From Roseateles subflavus (lineage in GTDB: Bacteria; Pseudomonadota; Gammaproteobacteria; Burkholderiales; Burkholderiaceae_C): DNA of 64,000 nucleotides. The stretch lies in assembly GCF_030285365.1 (NCBI RefSeq), contig NZ_JASVDS010000006.1, positions 124,001-188,000 of the forward strand. The letters are read 5' to 3'. Made by a program: the position numbers and the translations under genes. The notes under the pieces are model-generated. The model was not told where the DNA came from. It saw only the letters and a program-made list of their open reading frames with translations, and made no database searches. Of this stretch, positions 10,342 to 18,758 are shown piece by piece. Within the stretch, counting starts at the first letter, position 1; each line of letters begins with the position of its first letter.

Positions 10342-10968
10342 TCAGAAGAGGCTCTGAGGAATGATGAGGATGTCGCCGGGACGCATCTCGACGTTGGCGG
10401 AAACATCACCCCGCTTGATGAGGTCCTTGAGTCGGACCGAGTACTGCTTGTTGCCCTCGGAGGAACGCAGGATCGTGGCTTCGTTGCCGGCTGCAAAGTC
10501 CGTCAGCCCCCCCACGGCAATCATCACGTCCAGCAGCGTCATCTGCTGCTTGTAGGCCAGGAACTGCGGCTTGGCCGCTTCGCCCACCACGCGGATCTGC
10601 TCGCTGTAAGGACCGACGAAGCTGGTCACGATGACCGTCACGACCGGGTCACGGACGTATTTCGACAGCTGCTTCTCGATGTCACGGGCCACCTCGACCG
10701 GGTTCTTGCCCTGGGCCACCAGTTCATCAATCAGCGGCGTGGCGATCTTGCCATCTGGCCGCACGGGCACGGTCATGGACAGTTCCGGGTTGCGCCAGAC
10801 GATGATGTTCAGGTTGTCCCCGGCACCAATGATGTAGCTGTAGTTGCCCTCTGCAGCCTTGGCCGGAGCCTGCGGGAACTGGCTCGTGGACGCACAGCCG
10901 CCGAGCACGGCCATCACGGCGCCAAGCGCGGCAACGAGGAACCCACGCAGGGCAAGGGCTTTGAACAT
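10342..10968 (-). CDS. XrtA-system polysaccharide export lipoprotein (TIGR03027, Wza-like)
   Basis: An outer-membrane export lipoprotein of 208 residues. The signal peptide ends in a lipobox (VLGGC, Cys25), so it is lipidated by Lgt and sorted by Lol. A Poly_export/SLBB arrangement follows: YSYIIGAGDNLNIIVWRNPE, then VRPDGKIATPLI and a SLBB segment ending with MRPGDILIIPQS, typical of Wza-type pores. The start at 10968 has an AAGGA ribosome binding site. An upstream in-frame start at 11091 would disrupt the lipoprotein signal. It is the first gene of the export operon, 99 nt before the chain-length gene, with a 243-nt upstream gap likely holding the promoter. Confidence 0.93.
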   Translation of the reverse strand: MFKALALRGFLVAALGAVMAVLGGCASTSQFPQAPAKAAEGNYSYIIGAGDNLNIIVWRNPELSMTVPVRPDGKIATPLIDELVAQGKNPVEVARDIEKQLSKYVRDPVVTVIVTSFVGPYSEQIRVVGEAAKPQFLAYKQQMTLLDVMIAVGGLTDFAAGNEATILRSSEGNKQYSVRLKDLIKRGDVSANVEMRPGDILIIPQSLF

Positions 10969-11212
10969 ATCTCTGTCCTTAGTCGCTGAACAACAGAAAA
11001 GGGGTGGGACGGGCACCGGGCGATCCTGGCCCCGCCCCACACAGAGCCGGCCAGGCATCATGCCATAGGGGTCCGGCTCGAATGCCGACACTCATGACAG
11101 CTGCAGCAGCCGCCTCGATTCTCAGGGGCACGATTGCACACCAGCCGCTGCGCCATGCCCATCCCTCGTATGAGTGCGGAACAAGACATCGCCGTCATGC
11201 GGTCACAGGCAC

Positions 11213-12088
11213 TTACGAATTCGTGCCTCGAAGAACCGGGCGGATGAACATCATCAAGAGTTTCTGAAGCGGATTGGCATTTCCGCCGGGCCGCCAGGTG
11301 AAACTCAATTTCTGCCGGAACGCATCAAATTGCATGGCCCAGGGTGCAGGCCTCAAGTCACCACGCCCCAGCAGAACCTTCAGCACGGACGTCCCCATGA
11401 CCCCGGCACACAAATCGCAGGCCATCATGGTCGACGGTCCTTTTCGTTCGGCGAAATTGACTGCCAGCGGCTCCACCAGGTAGGGCCGCTGCAGCATGGC
11501 AGGCGACAGGCCGGCGATGAATCGCGCGTACTGCTCTTGCCGGGATTGACCTTCCACCTTGAAGTAATCTTCAAAGGTCATGGCACCCGGCTTGAAATAC
11601 AGCAATGCCACTCCCATGCCCAGCGGTGCCGCCGTCAGGGCGGGAATGCCGCGCCGAGCACACTCCGCGAACAGCAGCCGCCGGGCATCGACGGCAAAGA
11701 AATCGATGCCATCGACATAGACATCCACGCCTTCGAGAAATGCCGCCACATTGGCTTGGGTGACACCCTCGCCGAAACTGCGGACGTCGGCCTCGGGGTT
11801 GATGCCCCGGACCATCTCCGCCATGACCTCCACCTTGGGGCGCCCGATGCTGTCCATCGAGGAGCCGACCTGCCGGTTGAAGTTGTGCACCTCGAATTCG
11901 TCGAAGTCAGCCAGGCGGAAAGCGCCGATGCCCAGGCGCGCCAGCGTCAAAGCATGGGCACCACCGACCCCCCCCTGCCCCGCAATCGCGACAGTGGAGC
12001 GCCGCAGCTTCGCCTGCTCAGCCTCGGTGACCCAGCCGATATTCCGCGAAAACGCCTTGTCGTAATCAAATCCAGACTGATCCTGCAT
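11213..12088 (-). CDS. ThiF/MoeB/HesA-family E1-like adenylyltransferase
   Basis: A 291-residue cytoplasmic protein with the E1-like ATP-binding core: GQGGVGG (37-43) Rossmann loop, LADFDEFEVHNFNRQ (acidic Asp61/Asp63 plus the N-x-N-R-Q adenylation motif) and the lysine of IGRPK (85). A single C-x-x-C (ACDLCAG) remains of the usual Zn site. The carrier-protein partner is not visible nearby. Start ATG 12088 has GGGGAG 7 nt upstream; the longer frame up to 12871 is antisense to the neighbouring gene. It is transcribed divergently from the nitroreductase-like gene (135 nt apart) and lies upstream of the export genes. ThiF-like enzymes adenylate the C-terminus of ubiquitin-like carriers or peptides. 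The substrate here is unknown. Confidence 0.85.
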   Translation of the reverse strand: MQDQSGFDYDKAFSRNIGWVTEAEQAKLRRSTVAIAGQGGVGGAHALTLARLGIGAFRLADFDEFEVHNFNRQVGSSMDSIGRPKVEVMAEMVRGINPEADVRSFGEGVTQANVAAFLEGVDVYVDGIDFFAVDARRLLFAECARRGIPALTAAPLGMGVALLYFKPGAMTFEDYFKVEGQSRQEQYARFIAGLSPAMLQRPYLVEPLAVNFAERKGPSTMMACDLCAGVMGTSVLKVLLGRGDLRPAPWAMQFDAFRQKLSFTWRPGGNANPLQKLLMMFIRPVLRGTNS

Positions 12089-12223
12089 GTGTGCTCCCCT
12101 GTTGGCCCCGCACGAGGGGGTGTCGTGGCCATTTTGCGCCATGCCTGCTGCCGCTCCGCTGATATTGAAAAGCTGTGCCAAGATTCCCACTCGTTCGTCA
12201 CCATGCCGAACAGGGAGACTTGA

Positions 12224-13294
12224 ATGACCGAGCCCGATCTTCTGGATCAACTGCTGGACTTGGCCCGCTGGGCGCCTAGCGGGGACAACACGCAGCCCTG
12301 GCGCTTTGAACGCTTGGGCCCGCGACAACTCCGCATCCATGGGTTCGACACCCGGGATCACTGCGTCTACGACCTCGACGGCCATCCCAGCCAGATCAGC
12401 TTCGGCACGCTTTTGGAAACCCTCGCCATTGCCGCCGCGAGCCGCGGCTGGCAGATGGTCATTGACCGCATGGATTTCAGCACGGAGACGCGTCCGCAGT
12501 TTGACGTGAGCGTGCAAGCAGCGCCGGACAAAAGCCAACTGCGGCTTGCTGCCCAGATCGAGAAACGCAGCGTACAGCGACGGCCCTTGAAGCGCACCCC
12601 ACTGACTGAGGAAGAAAAGAAGTCGTTGACTCAGTGCCTTCCGGCAGGCATGGCGGTGCATTGGCTGGACGAGGGTTTTGCACGACTGAAGACCGCCAAA
12701 CTGCTGTTCCACTCCGCCAAGCTGCGCCTGACCATCGAAGAGGCATACCGGGTCCATCGGGACATCATCGAATGGCACGCCCAATTCAGCGCGGACAAGG
12801 TTCCTGACCAGGCGCTGGGCGCCAGCCCCGGCACGGTCCTGCTGATGCGTCAGGTCATGAAGAGCTGGCAACGCGTCAGGTTCTTCAATACCTTTCTGGC
12901 CGGGACCTGGGCACCCCGCATCGAACTCGATTTCATCCCCTCATTGCGCTGCGCAGCGCATTTCGTCATTCATTCAACAAATCCTCCCCATCGACCAGAG
13001 GACTATGTGGAGGCGGGACGTGCAATCCAGCGTTTCTGGCTTCAGGCCACCGCGCTGGAAATGCAGCTGCAACCCGAAGTCACGCCACTGGTATTTAGCA
13101 GGTATTCACGCGAATCCCGCCCATTCTCTGCATCAGCCCATGCGATGCCGATGGCCCACGACATCCGGCAGCGGCTTGAGCTGTTGATCGGTCGCGACAT
13201 TGCCGAACGCGCGGTCTTCATGGGCCGCCTGGGCCATGGAACCGCCCCAACGGCGCGCTCCTTGCGCAAGCCCTTGGCGCAGTTGCGCGCCTGA
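12224..13294 (+). CDS. Nitroreductase-like flavoprotein (MoeY-type annotation)
   Basis: A 356-residue protein that opens with LDLARWAPSGDNTQPWRFE, the FMN/nicotinamide-site signature of nitroreductases (R-x-A-P-S-x-x-N-x-Q-P-W). The C-terminus FMGRLGHGTAPTARSLRKP matches the closing helix of that fold. The middle region (about residues 120-250) is an insertion relative to compact 200-residue nitroreductases, and could form a lid or a partner-binding module. Relatives are sometimes named molybdopterin biosynthesis protein MoeY, but there is no experimental basis in the sequence for that role. It is divergent from the ThiF-like gene and separated by about 190 nt from the downstream PEP-CTERM gene. 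The pairing with an E1-like enzyme suggests joint modification of a peptide or cofactor (inference). Confidence 0.75.
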   Translation: MTEPDLLDQLLDLARWAPSGDNTQPWRFERLGPRQLRIHGFDTRDHCVYDLDGHPSQISFGTLLETLAIAAASRGWQMVIDRMDFSTETRPQFDVSVQAAPDKSQLRLAAQIEKRSVQRRPLKRTPLTEEEKKSLTQCLPAGMAVHWLDEGFARLKTAKLLFHSAKLRLTIEEAYRVHRDIIEWHAQFSADKVPDQALGASPGTVLLMRQVMKSWQRVRFFNTFLAGTWAPRIELDFIPSLRCAAHFVIHSTNPPHRPEDYVEAGRAIQRFWLQATALEMQLQPEVTPLVFSRYSRESRPFSASAHAMPMAHDIRQRLELLIGRDIAERAVFMGRLGHGTAPTARSLRKPLAQLRA

Positions 13295-13400
13295 ACCCCC
13301 TGCGAACCGCTGTCGGAGGTCTTTACACCCACCGCCTTTCCTCATTTCACAGCGCACCAGATCAATCGCAAGTGATTGATTTAAAAAGAGTTCTCAAATC

Positions 13401-13416
13401 TGGCACAGTGATTGCT
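13401..13416 (+). promoter_or_regulatory. Sigma-54 (RpoN) promoter of the PEP-CTERM gene
   Basis: TGGCAC (13401-13406), a 5-nt spacer and TTGC (13412-13415) followed by T match the -24/-12 consensus exactly, with GG and GC 10 nt apart. It ends about 70 nt before the start codon of the PEP-CTERM gene. PrsR, encoded at 18759-20126, is a sigma-54 activator with an intact GAFTGA loop, so this site is its logical target. Confidence 0.88.
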
Positions 13417-13484
13417 CATATCACCGCAGGCGGCTCAGCGACATTGCGAAGCTGACCAACCTGAAACAAGGAACGGAGAGAAAC

Positions 13485-14297
13485 ATGAACTTCAAGCACG
13501 TTGTGCGCGCTGCAGCAGCTGCAGCACTGGTCGCAGTCAGTGCCTCGGCATCCGCTGGCTATGTGGTGCTGGATGGCTGGCAACTGAACACGCCCACTAC
13601 GACCGTGACGAACATCGGTCGCCTGGGCCTGGGTGGTGGCGGTGCCACGGTCGAACAAGAAGTGAACGGCCTGGGTCAAGCCTTCGTCGGCGCCAAGTTC
13701 GTCGAGAGCGGTTCCGTCTTCTCGGTCACCTACACGCCGGAAAACGTCCCCGGCGCTGGTGACAACGGCGGCCTGTCCGTGATCAGCAATGAGCTGCTGA
13801 CCATCTCGTTCACCAATGTGGCCGGCAAGGTCATCGCCCTGAACCCGGGCGGCGGCTTCAAGTACCAGTTCACCTCGGGCAACTTCCTGATGTCCGGTCT
13901 GGGTGGCACCTACGCTGCTGGCTCGATCGTCGGCCTCGGCGGCAACGCTTCGTCGACCGCCGTGATCGGTGGCTTCAACGGCGATTCCACCCTGCTGGCC
14001 TATGTTGCAGCCTTCCTGAAGCCGACGTTCGACGTCAAGGACAACCTCGGCAACAGCCTGAAGAACGACATGACCAACGGCAAGGTGCTGTTCCAGGCCG
14101 TGACCAACAACAACACCACCGGCTTCGTGGGTACGGGTGCCTGCACGTTCGACGCCACCAAGACCTGCTCCACGGTCCGCGTGACGTCGGCTGGCGACGC
14201 CTACCTGGTGCGTGACATTCCCGAACCCGCCAGCATCGCCCTGGCTGGCGTGGCCCTGCTGGGCCTGGGCATGGCTCGCCGCCGCAGCGCCAAGTAA
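13485..14297 (+). CDS. PEP-CTERM sorting-domain exported protein
   Basis: A 270-residue secreted protein. An N-terminal Sec signal peptide (MNFKHVVRAAAAAALVAVSA, cleavage near ASA-GY) is followed by a Gly/Thr/Asn-rich mature region with one Cys pair (GACTFDATKTC). The C-terminus is a classical PEP-CTERM tail: IPEPASIALAGVALLGLG, a hydrophobic helix and a terminal MARRRSAK. It is the expected substrate of the exosortase at 1189-2772. The sequence motif N-I-G-R-L with a following ATVEQE stretch recalls flocculation-associated PEP-CTERM proteins, but I am not certain of that subfamily. The gene has a GGAGAG ribosome site, a sigma-54 promoter upstream and a strong terminator downstream, so it is an independent, PrsR-controlled unit. 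Confidence 0.93.
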   Translation: MNFKHVVRAAAAAALVAVSASASAGYVVLDGWQLNTPTTTVTNIGRLGLGGGGATVEQEVNGLGQAFVGAKFVESGSVFSVTYTPENVPGAGDNGGLSVISNELLTISFTNVAGKVIALNPGGGFKYQFTSGNFLMSGLGGTYAAGSIVGLGGNASSTAVIGGFNGDSTLLAYVAAFLKPTFDVKDNLGNSLKNDMTNGKVLFQAVTNNNTTGFVGTGACTFDATKTCSTVRVTSAGDAYLVRDIPEPASIALAGVALLGLGMARRRSAK

Positions 14298-14318
14298 TCA
14301 GTTCACTGATTCGCTCGA

Positions 14319-14343
14319 AAGGGGTGCCTCGGCACCCCTTTTT
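14319..14343 (+). terminator. Rho-independent terminator of the PEP-CTERM gene
   Basis: A 10-bp perfect stem AAGGGGTGCC / GGCACCCCTT with a 2-nt loop followed by TTTC, 21 nt after the stop codon of the PEP-CTERM gene. Confidence 0.9.
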
Positions 14344-14417
14344 CTTGTCCGTGCCCATCGGAACACCGACCGCAGGCCCACGGCCGCCAGTACGAGCACA
14401 AGCAAGTGCGCACGACA

Positions 14418-14444
14418 AAAGGGGAGCCCGTGGCTCCCCTTTTC
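14418..14444. terminator. Second, bidirectional terminator in the convergent gap
   Basis: AAAAGGGGAGCC (14418-14429), a 3-nt loop and GGCTCCCCTTTT (14433-14444) form a perfect 12-bp stem with U-runs on both strands. It lies between the PEP-CTERM gene and the convergent FeeM-PilZ gene, and can end transcripts from either side. Confidence 0.85.
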
Positions 14445-14538
14445 ATTTGCTTCCGCAAGGCTCGAAGCCGGACCGCCAAATCGAGCAACGCCCGTTGGGC
14501 GGGCCGCCACGGCGGGTGCGGCCGGAGTGGCTGATCCC

Positions 14539-15828
14539 TCAAAGATCGCGGTGAGTCTGCCCTGTTTCGAAAGCCGCCACACAGTCTCGCCACGGGGCAT
14601 CCGGCTCGTCGACGAGCTTGAAGCCGAAGAAGCGACCTTGCTCGCTCTCACGCCGGCGCACGACCTGAGCGCGCACGCGCGAACGCTCGTGCTCACCCAG
14701 GTCAACCACCACGTCCCCAGTGGACTCCAAAGGCAGCTCGTTCCCGCAGCGCGCCTGGAAGCCCGCCGCCGAGATCTCGATGATCTCGAGCACGCAGACC
14801 CGCTCACCCGTCGATGACACGATCCTCATCTCCGCCGGGCATCGGATGGAATAGCGCTGGTGGCGACGCAAGGGATGGTGTTCCAGCGCCTGCCCCGCCA
14901 GCATGGGCAAAACCTGCCGATACTCCGGCGTGTTGTAGATGGACCAGAGCAATGCCTTCTTGCGATCGTCCAGCCCCTGCAGAACCGGGCTGCACCGGTT
15001 GAAGAAGTAGTCCAGCAGGGCTGGGGTCAGCACCGGGTCGTTCGTCGTGAAGTAGCGCCGGCTGGGCAGAACGATATTGTCGAGAGCCTGACGATAGAAG
15101 AAATGGTGCAGGTTCTTGCGAAGTGGGCGGAACTGGTACACCGCGCGGAACAGCGCTTCCGACTGAGTGAGGTCGAGCGTCGCCCCCACGGCCGGTGCAC
15201 CATTGGCGAAGTCGTAGGCGTCAACGGTGCGGGCCTGCAGTCGCTCGAAGAACAGGAGCGCCTCATACAGCTCGATCTTGTCCGGGTTGACGGCAATGAC
15301 CAGATGACGGGTATCGAAATACTCCGTGCAGTACTGGTGCATGAACTTCATCAGGGGAAACAGGACTGCCCCGCCCGTCTTGCGGAAATCCGGATGCACG
15401 GCCAGGGCCGAGATCTCGACGATATTGCCGCGCTTGCGCCGGACACCCGCCAGGTCGAACACGCTTTGCAGCGGGAAGCCGAACACGCCCTCCCGGATCA
15501 TCGAGATGGTCCCGACCACCCGGCCGTCCCACTTGGCACAGATCGTCGTGGTCGTCGGCAGCGCGTGGTAGATCGTGATCCGCATGCCGGAAGGGTCCGG
15601 CTTCATGAAGCCGGCAGCCACGTAGGCATCGTGAAGGATGCGGAAGCAAGCCTCCAGCTCCTCCTGCGTTTCCGCGATCTTGAGCTGCAACCGGGCATCC
15701 GGTTGCGGATCGCAGTCCACCATGCGGCGATACACCGCAAACCGCCAATCCCGAGGCAAGGCACCGAATACGGAACGCAAGGCCGTGTGCACGCGTTTGC
15801 GTAGGCTGGAGCGCTTGATGGCGGCCAT
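14539..15828 (-). CDS. FeeM-like N-acyl amino acid synthase fused to a PilZ domain
   Basis: A two-domain cytoplasmic protein of 429 residues. The N-terminal ~230 residues resemble the GNAT/autoinducer-synthase fold of N-acyl amino acid synthases (FeeM type): ILHDAYVAAGF, GMRITIYHALPTTTTICA, a GTISMI strand and EISALAVHPDFR with an acyl-CoA/ACP-binding turn. The C-terminal ~110 residues are a PilZ c-di-GMP receptor with R-R-H-Q-R at about 321-325 and E-I-S-A-A-G at about 351-356; the usual Asp/Asn of the second motif is Glu here. Start 15828 has GGAAGGA upstream; the frame continues to 15939 without homology. Its position beside prsT suggests a c-di-GMP-controlled acyltransferase linked to exopolysaccharide or PEP-CTERM function (inference). 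Confidence 0.82.
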   Translation of the reverse strand: MAAIKRSSLRKRVHTALRSVFGALPRDWRFAVYRRMVDCDPQPDARLQLKIAETQEELEACFRILHDAYVAAGFMKPDPSGMRITIYHALPTTTTICAKWDGRVVGTISMIREGVFGFPLQSVFDLAGVRRKRGNIVEISALAVHPDFRKTGGAVLFPLMKFMHQYCTEYFDTRHLVIAVNPDKIELYEALLFFERLQARTVDAYDFANGAPAVGATLDLTQSEALFRAVYQFRPLRKNLHHFFYRQALDNIVLPSRRYFTTNDPVLTPALLDYFFNRCSPVLQGLDDRKKALLWSIYNTPEYRQVLPMLAGQALEHHPLRRHQRYSIRCPAEMRIVSSTGERVCVLEIIEISAAGFQARCGNELPLESTGDVVVDLGEHERSRVRAQVVRRRESEQGRFFGFKLVDEPDAPWRDCVAAFETGQTHRDL

Positions 15829-15939
15829 GGTCGCTTCCTTCCAGTCCACCCAGATGCGGATGGACGATCCGACTAGCTTACTGCAAGAAGACGTGGGCGA
15901 CGGCGACAGACCTGGCTGCGTCCACGCCGATGTCCCCAA

Positions 15940-18711
15940 TCAGAGCTGCCGATTCAGCTCATCCAGCGTGAGCTTGAGGTCTGGCCCCAGCGATCCGTCC
16001 TTGATCTTGGCGACCTCCGCCTTGGCCGCAGCCTTGTCTCCGGTCCCCACCAGCGCTTGCGCCAGGTGCAGTCGGGCAGCAGCGGATCCCGGCCGGAGTT
16101 GCAGTGCCTTGCGCGAGGCCTCCAGCGCACGGGCGGGCTCCTTGGCAGCGAGGTGCGTCATGGCCAGGGTGTCCCAGTATTCGTCGACGTCCTCGCGGAC
16201 CTGCACGGCGCGCTGAGCGAACTCCGTCGCGCCGGGCTTGCCGCTCTTCATCAGGATCCAGGCCATGTTGTTGAGGGCCACCGAATAGCGAGGTTCCTGA
16301 GCAAGCACCTGCCGGTACAAGGCTTCAGCGTCCGCCATCTTGCCGGCCTGCAAGGCGAGCGTCGCCAAATAGCTGGCGAAATGCACATCCTTGGCGTGTG
16401 CCGCCATCCAGGTCTGGGCCAGGCGGGTGGCCTCTGCCCCCTGCCCGGCCTTCATCAGCGCAGTATGCAACTTGATTGCCAGCGTTGCGTCATCCCGGTT
16501 GAGGTCCAGCGCTGCACGGTACTGCCGTGCGGCCTCGGCGAAGCCCTTCTGGGCAAAAGCCACATCGCCCTGCGCCGTGTAGATGACCACCTTCGGCGCT
16601 CCGGCGACTTCCATGTCCTTCAGTGCAGACCGCGCATCACTGAACTTGCCCAGTGCCACCTGGACCGCGACGAGCTTGCCCACGACTTCAGGATTGCGCG
16701 GCGCGAGAACCAGGGCTCGGCGCAGATCTGCCGCTGCCGCAGGAAGGTCCTTGGCCTGCGCATGAACCTCCGCCATCCGCAGGTAGGGATCGGGCGAATT
16801 GGGCATCTTGGCCACGAGCTTGTTCAACGTGCTGACGGCCTGGTTCACGTCGCCGGTGAGGGCCTGCACCTGCCCCAGCGCCAGCAGCAGCTCGGCACTG
16901 TCGGAGATGGCGGCCTGTCCTTCCTGAGCGGCCTGCAGGCCTTGCTTGGGGTCTCCCTGGAGGACTCGATGACGAATCAGACTCAAGCGAGGCTCTGGCG
17001 CATCCGGAGACGCCTTGATGGCATCCTGGAGCAGTTGCTCGTACTCGCTGGCACTGGCACCTGCCCGCACTCGCAGCTCGATGGCGGCCATCCGCGCACG
17101 GATGTTGCGTGGATCCCGCGCAACCATCCCTTCAAAACGCTTGATGGCATCCTGGATGCGCCCGGCATCCACATCGAGGAAGGCCAGTGCCACGGCAGCC
17201 TGGAAGTACTCGGGCGACAGCTGGAGCGCCTGCTCGAAGGACGCCCGGGCTTCCGCCAGTTGCTTGTTCCTCATCTGGATGGTCCCGCGGAGGAACGGGG
17301 CGTCCGCCAGTTTCGGCTGCTTCTGCTGCAACTGTGCGATGGCCTGCAGAGCACCCGCCGAGTCACCACGACTCAGGAGCGCGCTGATCAACGCCAGATC
17401 AGCCGTATGGCCTGAGGCATCGGCGGCAGCCAGGCCCTTGAGCGCGCCAAGCCCCTCGTCCGTCCGCCCCTTCTGGAGATCCACCACGGCAAGTGCCGTC
17501 TTGCTCCGGACGTCTTTGGGGTCCAGGTCAACAGCCTTGCGGAAGGCCTCCACGGCCTTGTTCACCTCACCCTGGGTCAGGTAGGCCTGCCCGGCAAGTG
17601 CCAGTGCGGCTTGACTGCGTCCCTGCTGCTCCATGAGCGGCTGAAGGGCGCTGAGCGCCTTGCCGGCTTCGCCCGCCTTGAGCAGGGTATGCGCCAGCAG
17701 CAGGCGCGCCGAGGGGTTGTCCGCGGACTGGTTCAGCGATTGGCTGAGGTATTTCTCGGCCACGAGCAGCGCACCGGACTGGGCGGCGATGGCGCCGGCA
17801 AGGTGCAGGAATCGCGCATCCTCAGGGCCCAGCTTCAGCATGGCCTGGGATTCCTCGTTCGCCTTCTTGAGGTCCCCGGACTCCAGCGCGACCAGGGCCG
17901 AGACAAAGCGAGTCTGCGGGTGGTTGGGCAGCGACTTGCGCATGAGCTCGACCTGCTTGCGGGCTCCGTCCAGGTCACCCTTGGTCAGGCGGAACGTGGA
18001 CAGGCCAACGTTGGCTCCCACCGATTTGGGATCCAGCGCCAGGGCCTGCTCATAGGCGGCCACGGAGTCGTCGTCGCGCCCGAGCCCGAAGCGCAGGAAC
18101 TCGGCCTTCGCGAGCCAGGCCTTGGCATTCTTGGGCTCGACTGTCAGCACCTGTGACACGTGCTGAAGCGCGACATCGTAGTTGCCGCTGTAGCCGGCGA
18201 CATTGGCGGCGACGAGCAGCGTCCGAGGCTGCTTGGCATCCAGGCCGAGGGCGCCTTGGATGTAGCGCTCCGCATCGTCCTTGCGACGCAGTAGCAGGGC
18301 GGACTCCGCCAGGGTCGTCAGCAGATCAGCCTGCGCCGCCGGCACTTCCAGCTGGGTACGGGAGAACTCGGCCAGCACCTTCTCGTATTCGCCGTAGGTG
18401 AAGATCACCCGCGCCAGCGGCGGCACCAGCTGATCCGCCGGGTAGCCCAGCTCGCGCACTTTCTCCAATTCAATGCGGGCACTGACGGGATCCCCCTGGG
18501 CCAGCAGCGTCGTGCCCAGCAGGAAGCGAGCTTCGGCCATGGCTGGATCCGCCTGGAGCGCGCTCTTGAGCTCGATGGTGGCACTCTTGCCGTCATTCTT
18601 GGCAAGCATGGCCTTGGCAGACGTCAGGTGCTGCTCCGGCGTCTTGCCTCCGCAGGCACCCAACAGCGCTGCGGTCAGGCCTGCAGCAAGAATCGTTCTG
18701 GAAAATGCCAC
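15940..18711 (-). CDS. prsT: PEP-CTERM system TPR-repeat lipoprotein PrsT
   Basis: A 923-residue protein composed of more than twenty TPR-like helical repeats after a lipoprotein signal (lipobox LLGAC, Cys20), matching TIGR02917. It is probably an envelope scaffold of the PEP-CTERM/exopolysaccharide system. I chose the GTG at 18711 because AAAGGAGG lies 8 nt upstream and the signal peptide then has normal length. The GTG at 18762, overlapping the prsR stop, would add 17 polar residues in front of the signal. It is the last gene of a prsK-prsR-prsT cluster with 4-nt type overlaps. Confidence 0.92.
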   Translation of the reverse strand: MAFSRTILAAGLTAALLGACGGKTPEQHLTSAKAMLAKNDGKSATIELKSALQADPAMAEARFLLGTTLLAQGDPVSARIELEKVRELGYPADQLVPPLARVIFTYGEYEKVLAEFSRTQLEVPAAQADLLTTLAESALLLRRKDDAERYIQGALGLDAKQPRTLLVAANVAGYSGNYDVALQHVSQVLTVEPKNAKAWLAKAEFLRFGLGRDDDSVAAYEQALALDPKSVGANVGLSTFRLTKGDLDGARKQVELMRKSLPNHPQTRFVSALVALESGDLKKANEESQAMLKLGPEDARFLHLAGAIAAQSGALLVAEKYLSQSLNQSADNPSARLLLAHTLLKAGEAGKALSALQPLMEQQGRSQAALALAGQAYLTQGEVNKAVEAFRKAVDLDPKDVRSKTALAVVDLQKGRTDEGLGALKGLAAADASGHTADLALISALLSRGDSAGALQAIAQLQQKQPKLADAPFLRGTIQMRNKQLAEARASFEQALQLSPEYFQAAVALAFLDVDAGRIQDAIKRFEGMVARDPRNIRARMAAIELRVRAGASASEYEQLLQDAIKASPDAPEPRLSLIRHRVLQGDPKQGLQAAQEGQAAISDSAELLLALGQVQALTGDVNQAVSTLNKLVAKMPNSPDPYLRMAEVHAQAKDLPAAAADLRRALVLAPRNPEVVGKLVAVQVALGKFSDARSALKDMEVAGAPKVVIYTAQGDVAFAQKGFAEAARQYRAALDLNRDDATLAIKLHTALMKAGQGAEATRLAQTWMAAHAKDVHFASYLATLALQAGKMADAEALYRQVLAQEPRYSVALNNMAWILMKSGKPGATEFAQRAVQVREDVDEYWDTLAMTHLAAKEPARALEASRKALQLRPGSAAARLHLAQALVGTGDKAAAKAEVAKIKDGSLGPDLKLTLDELNRQL

Positions 18712-18758
18712 CAAAGCTGCCTCCTTTAGACTGCTGTCTTGGACCGCTGTCCTGCCGC

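Noticed and set aside
12089-12871. N-terminal extension of the ThiF-like frame
   Set aside because: It is exactly antisense to the nitroreductase-like gene; the conserved ThiF protein starts at 12088 with a good ribosome site.
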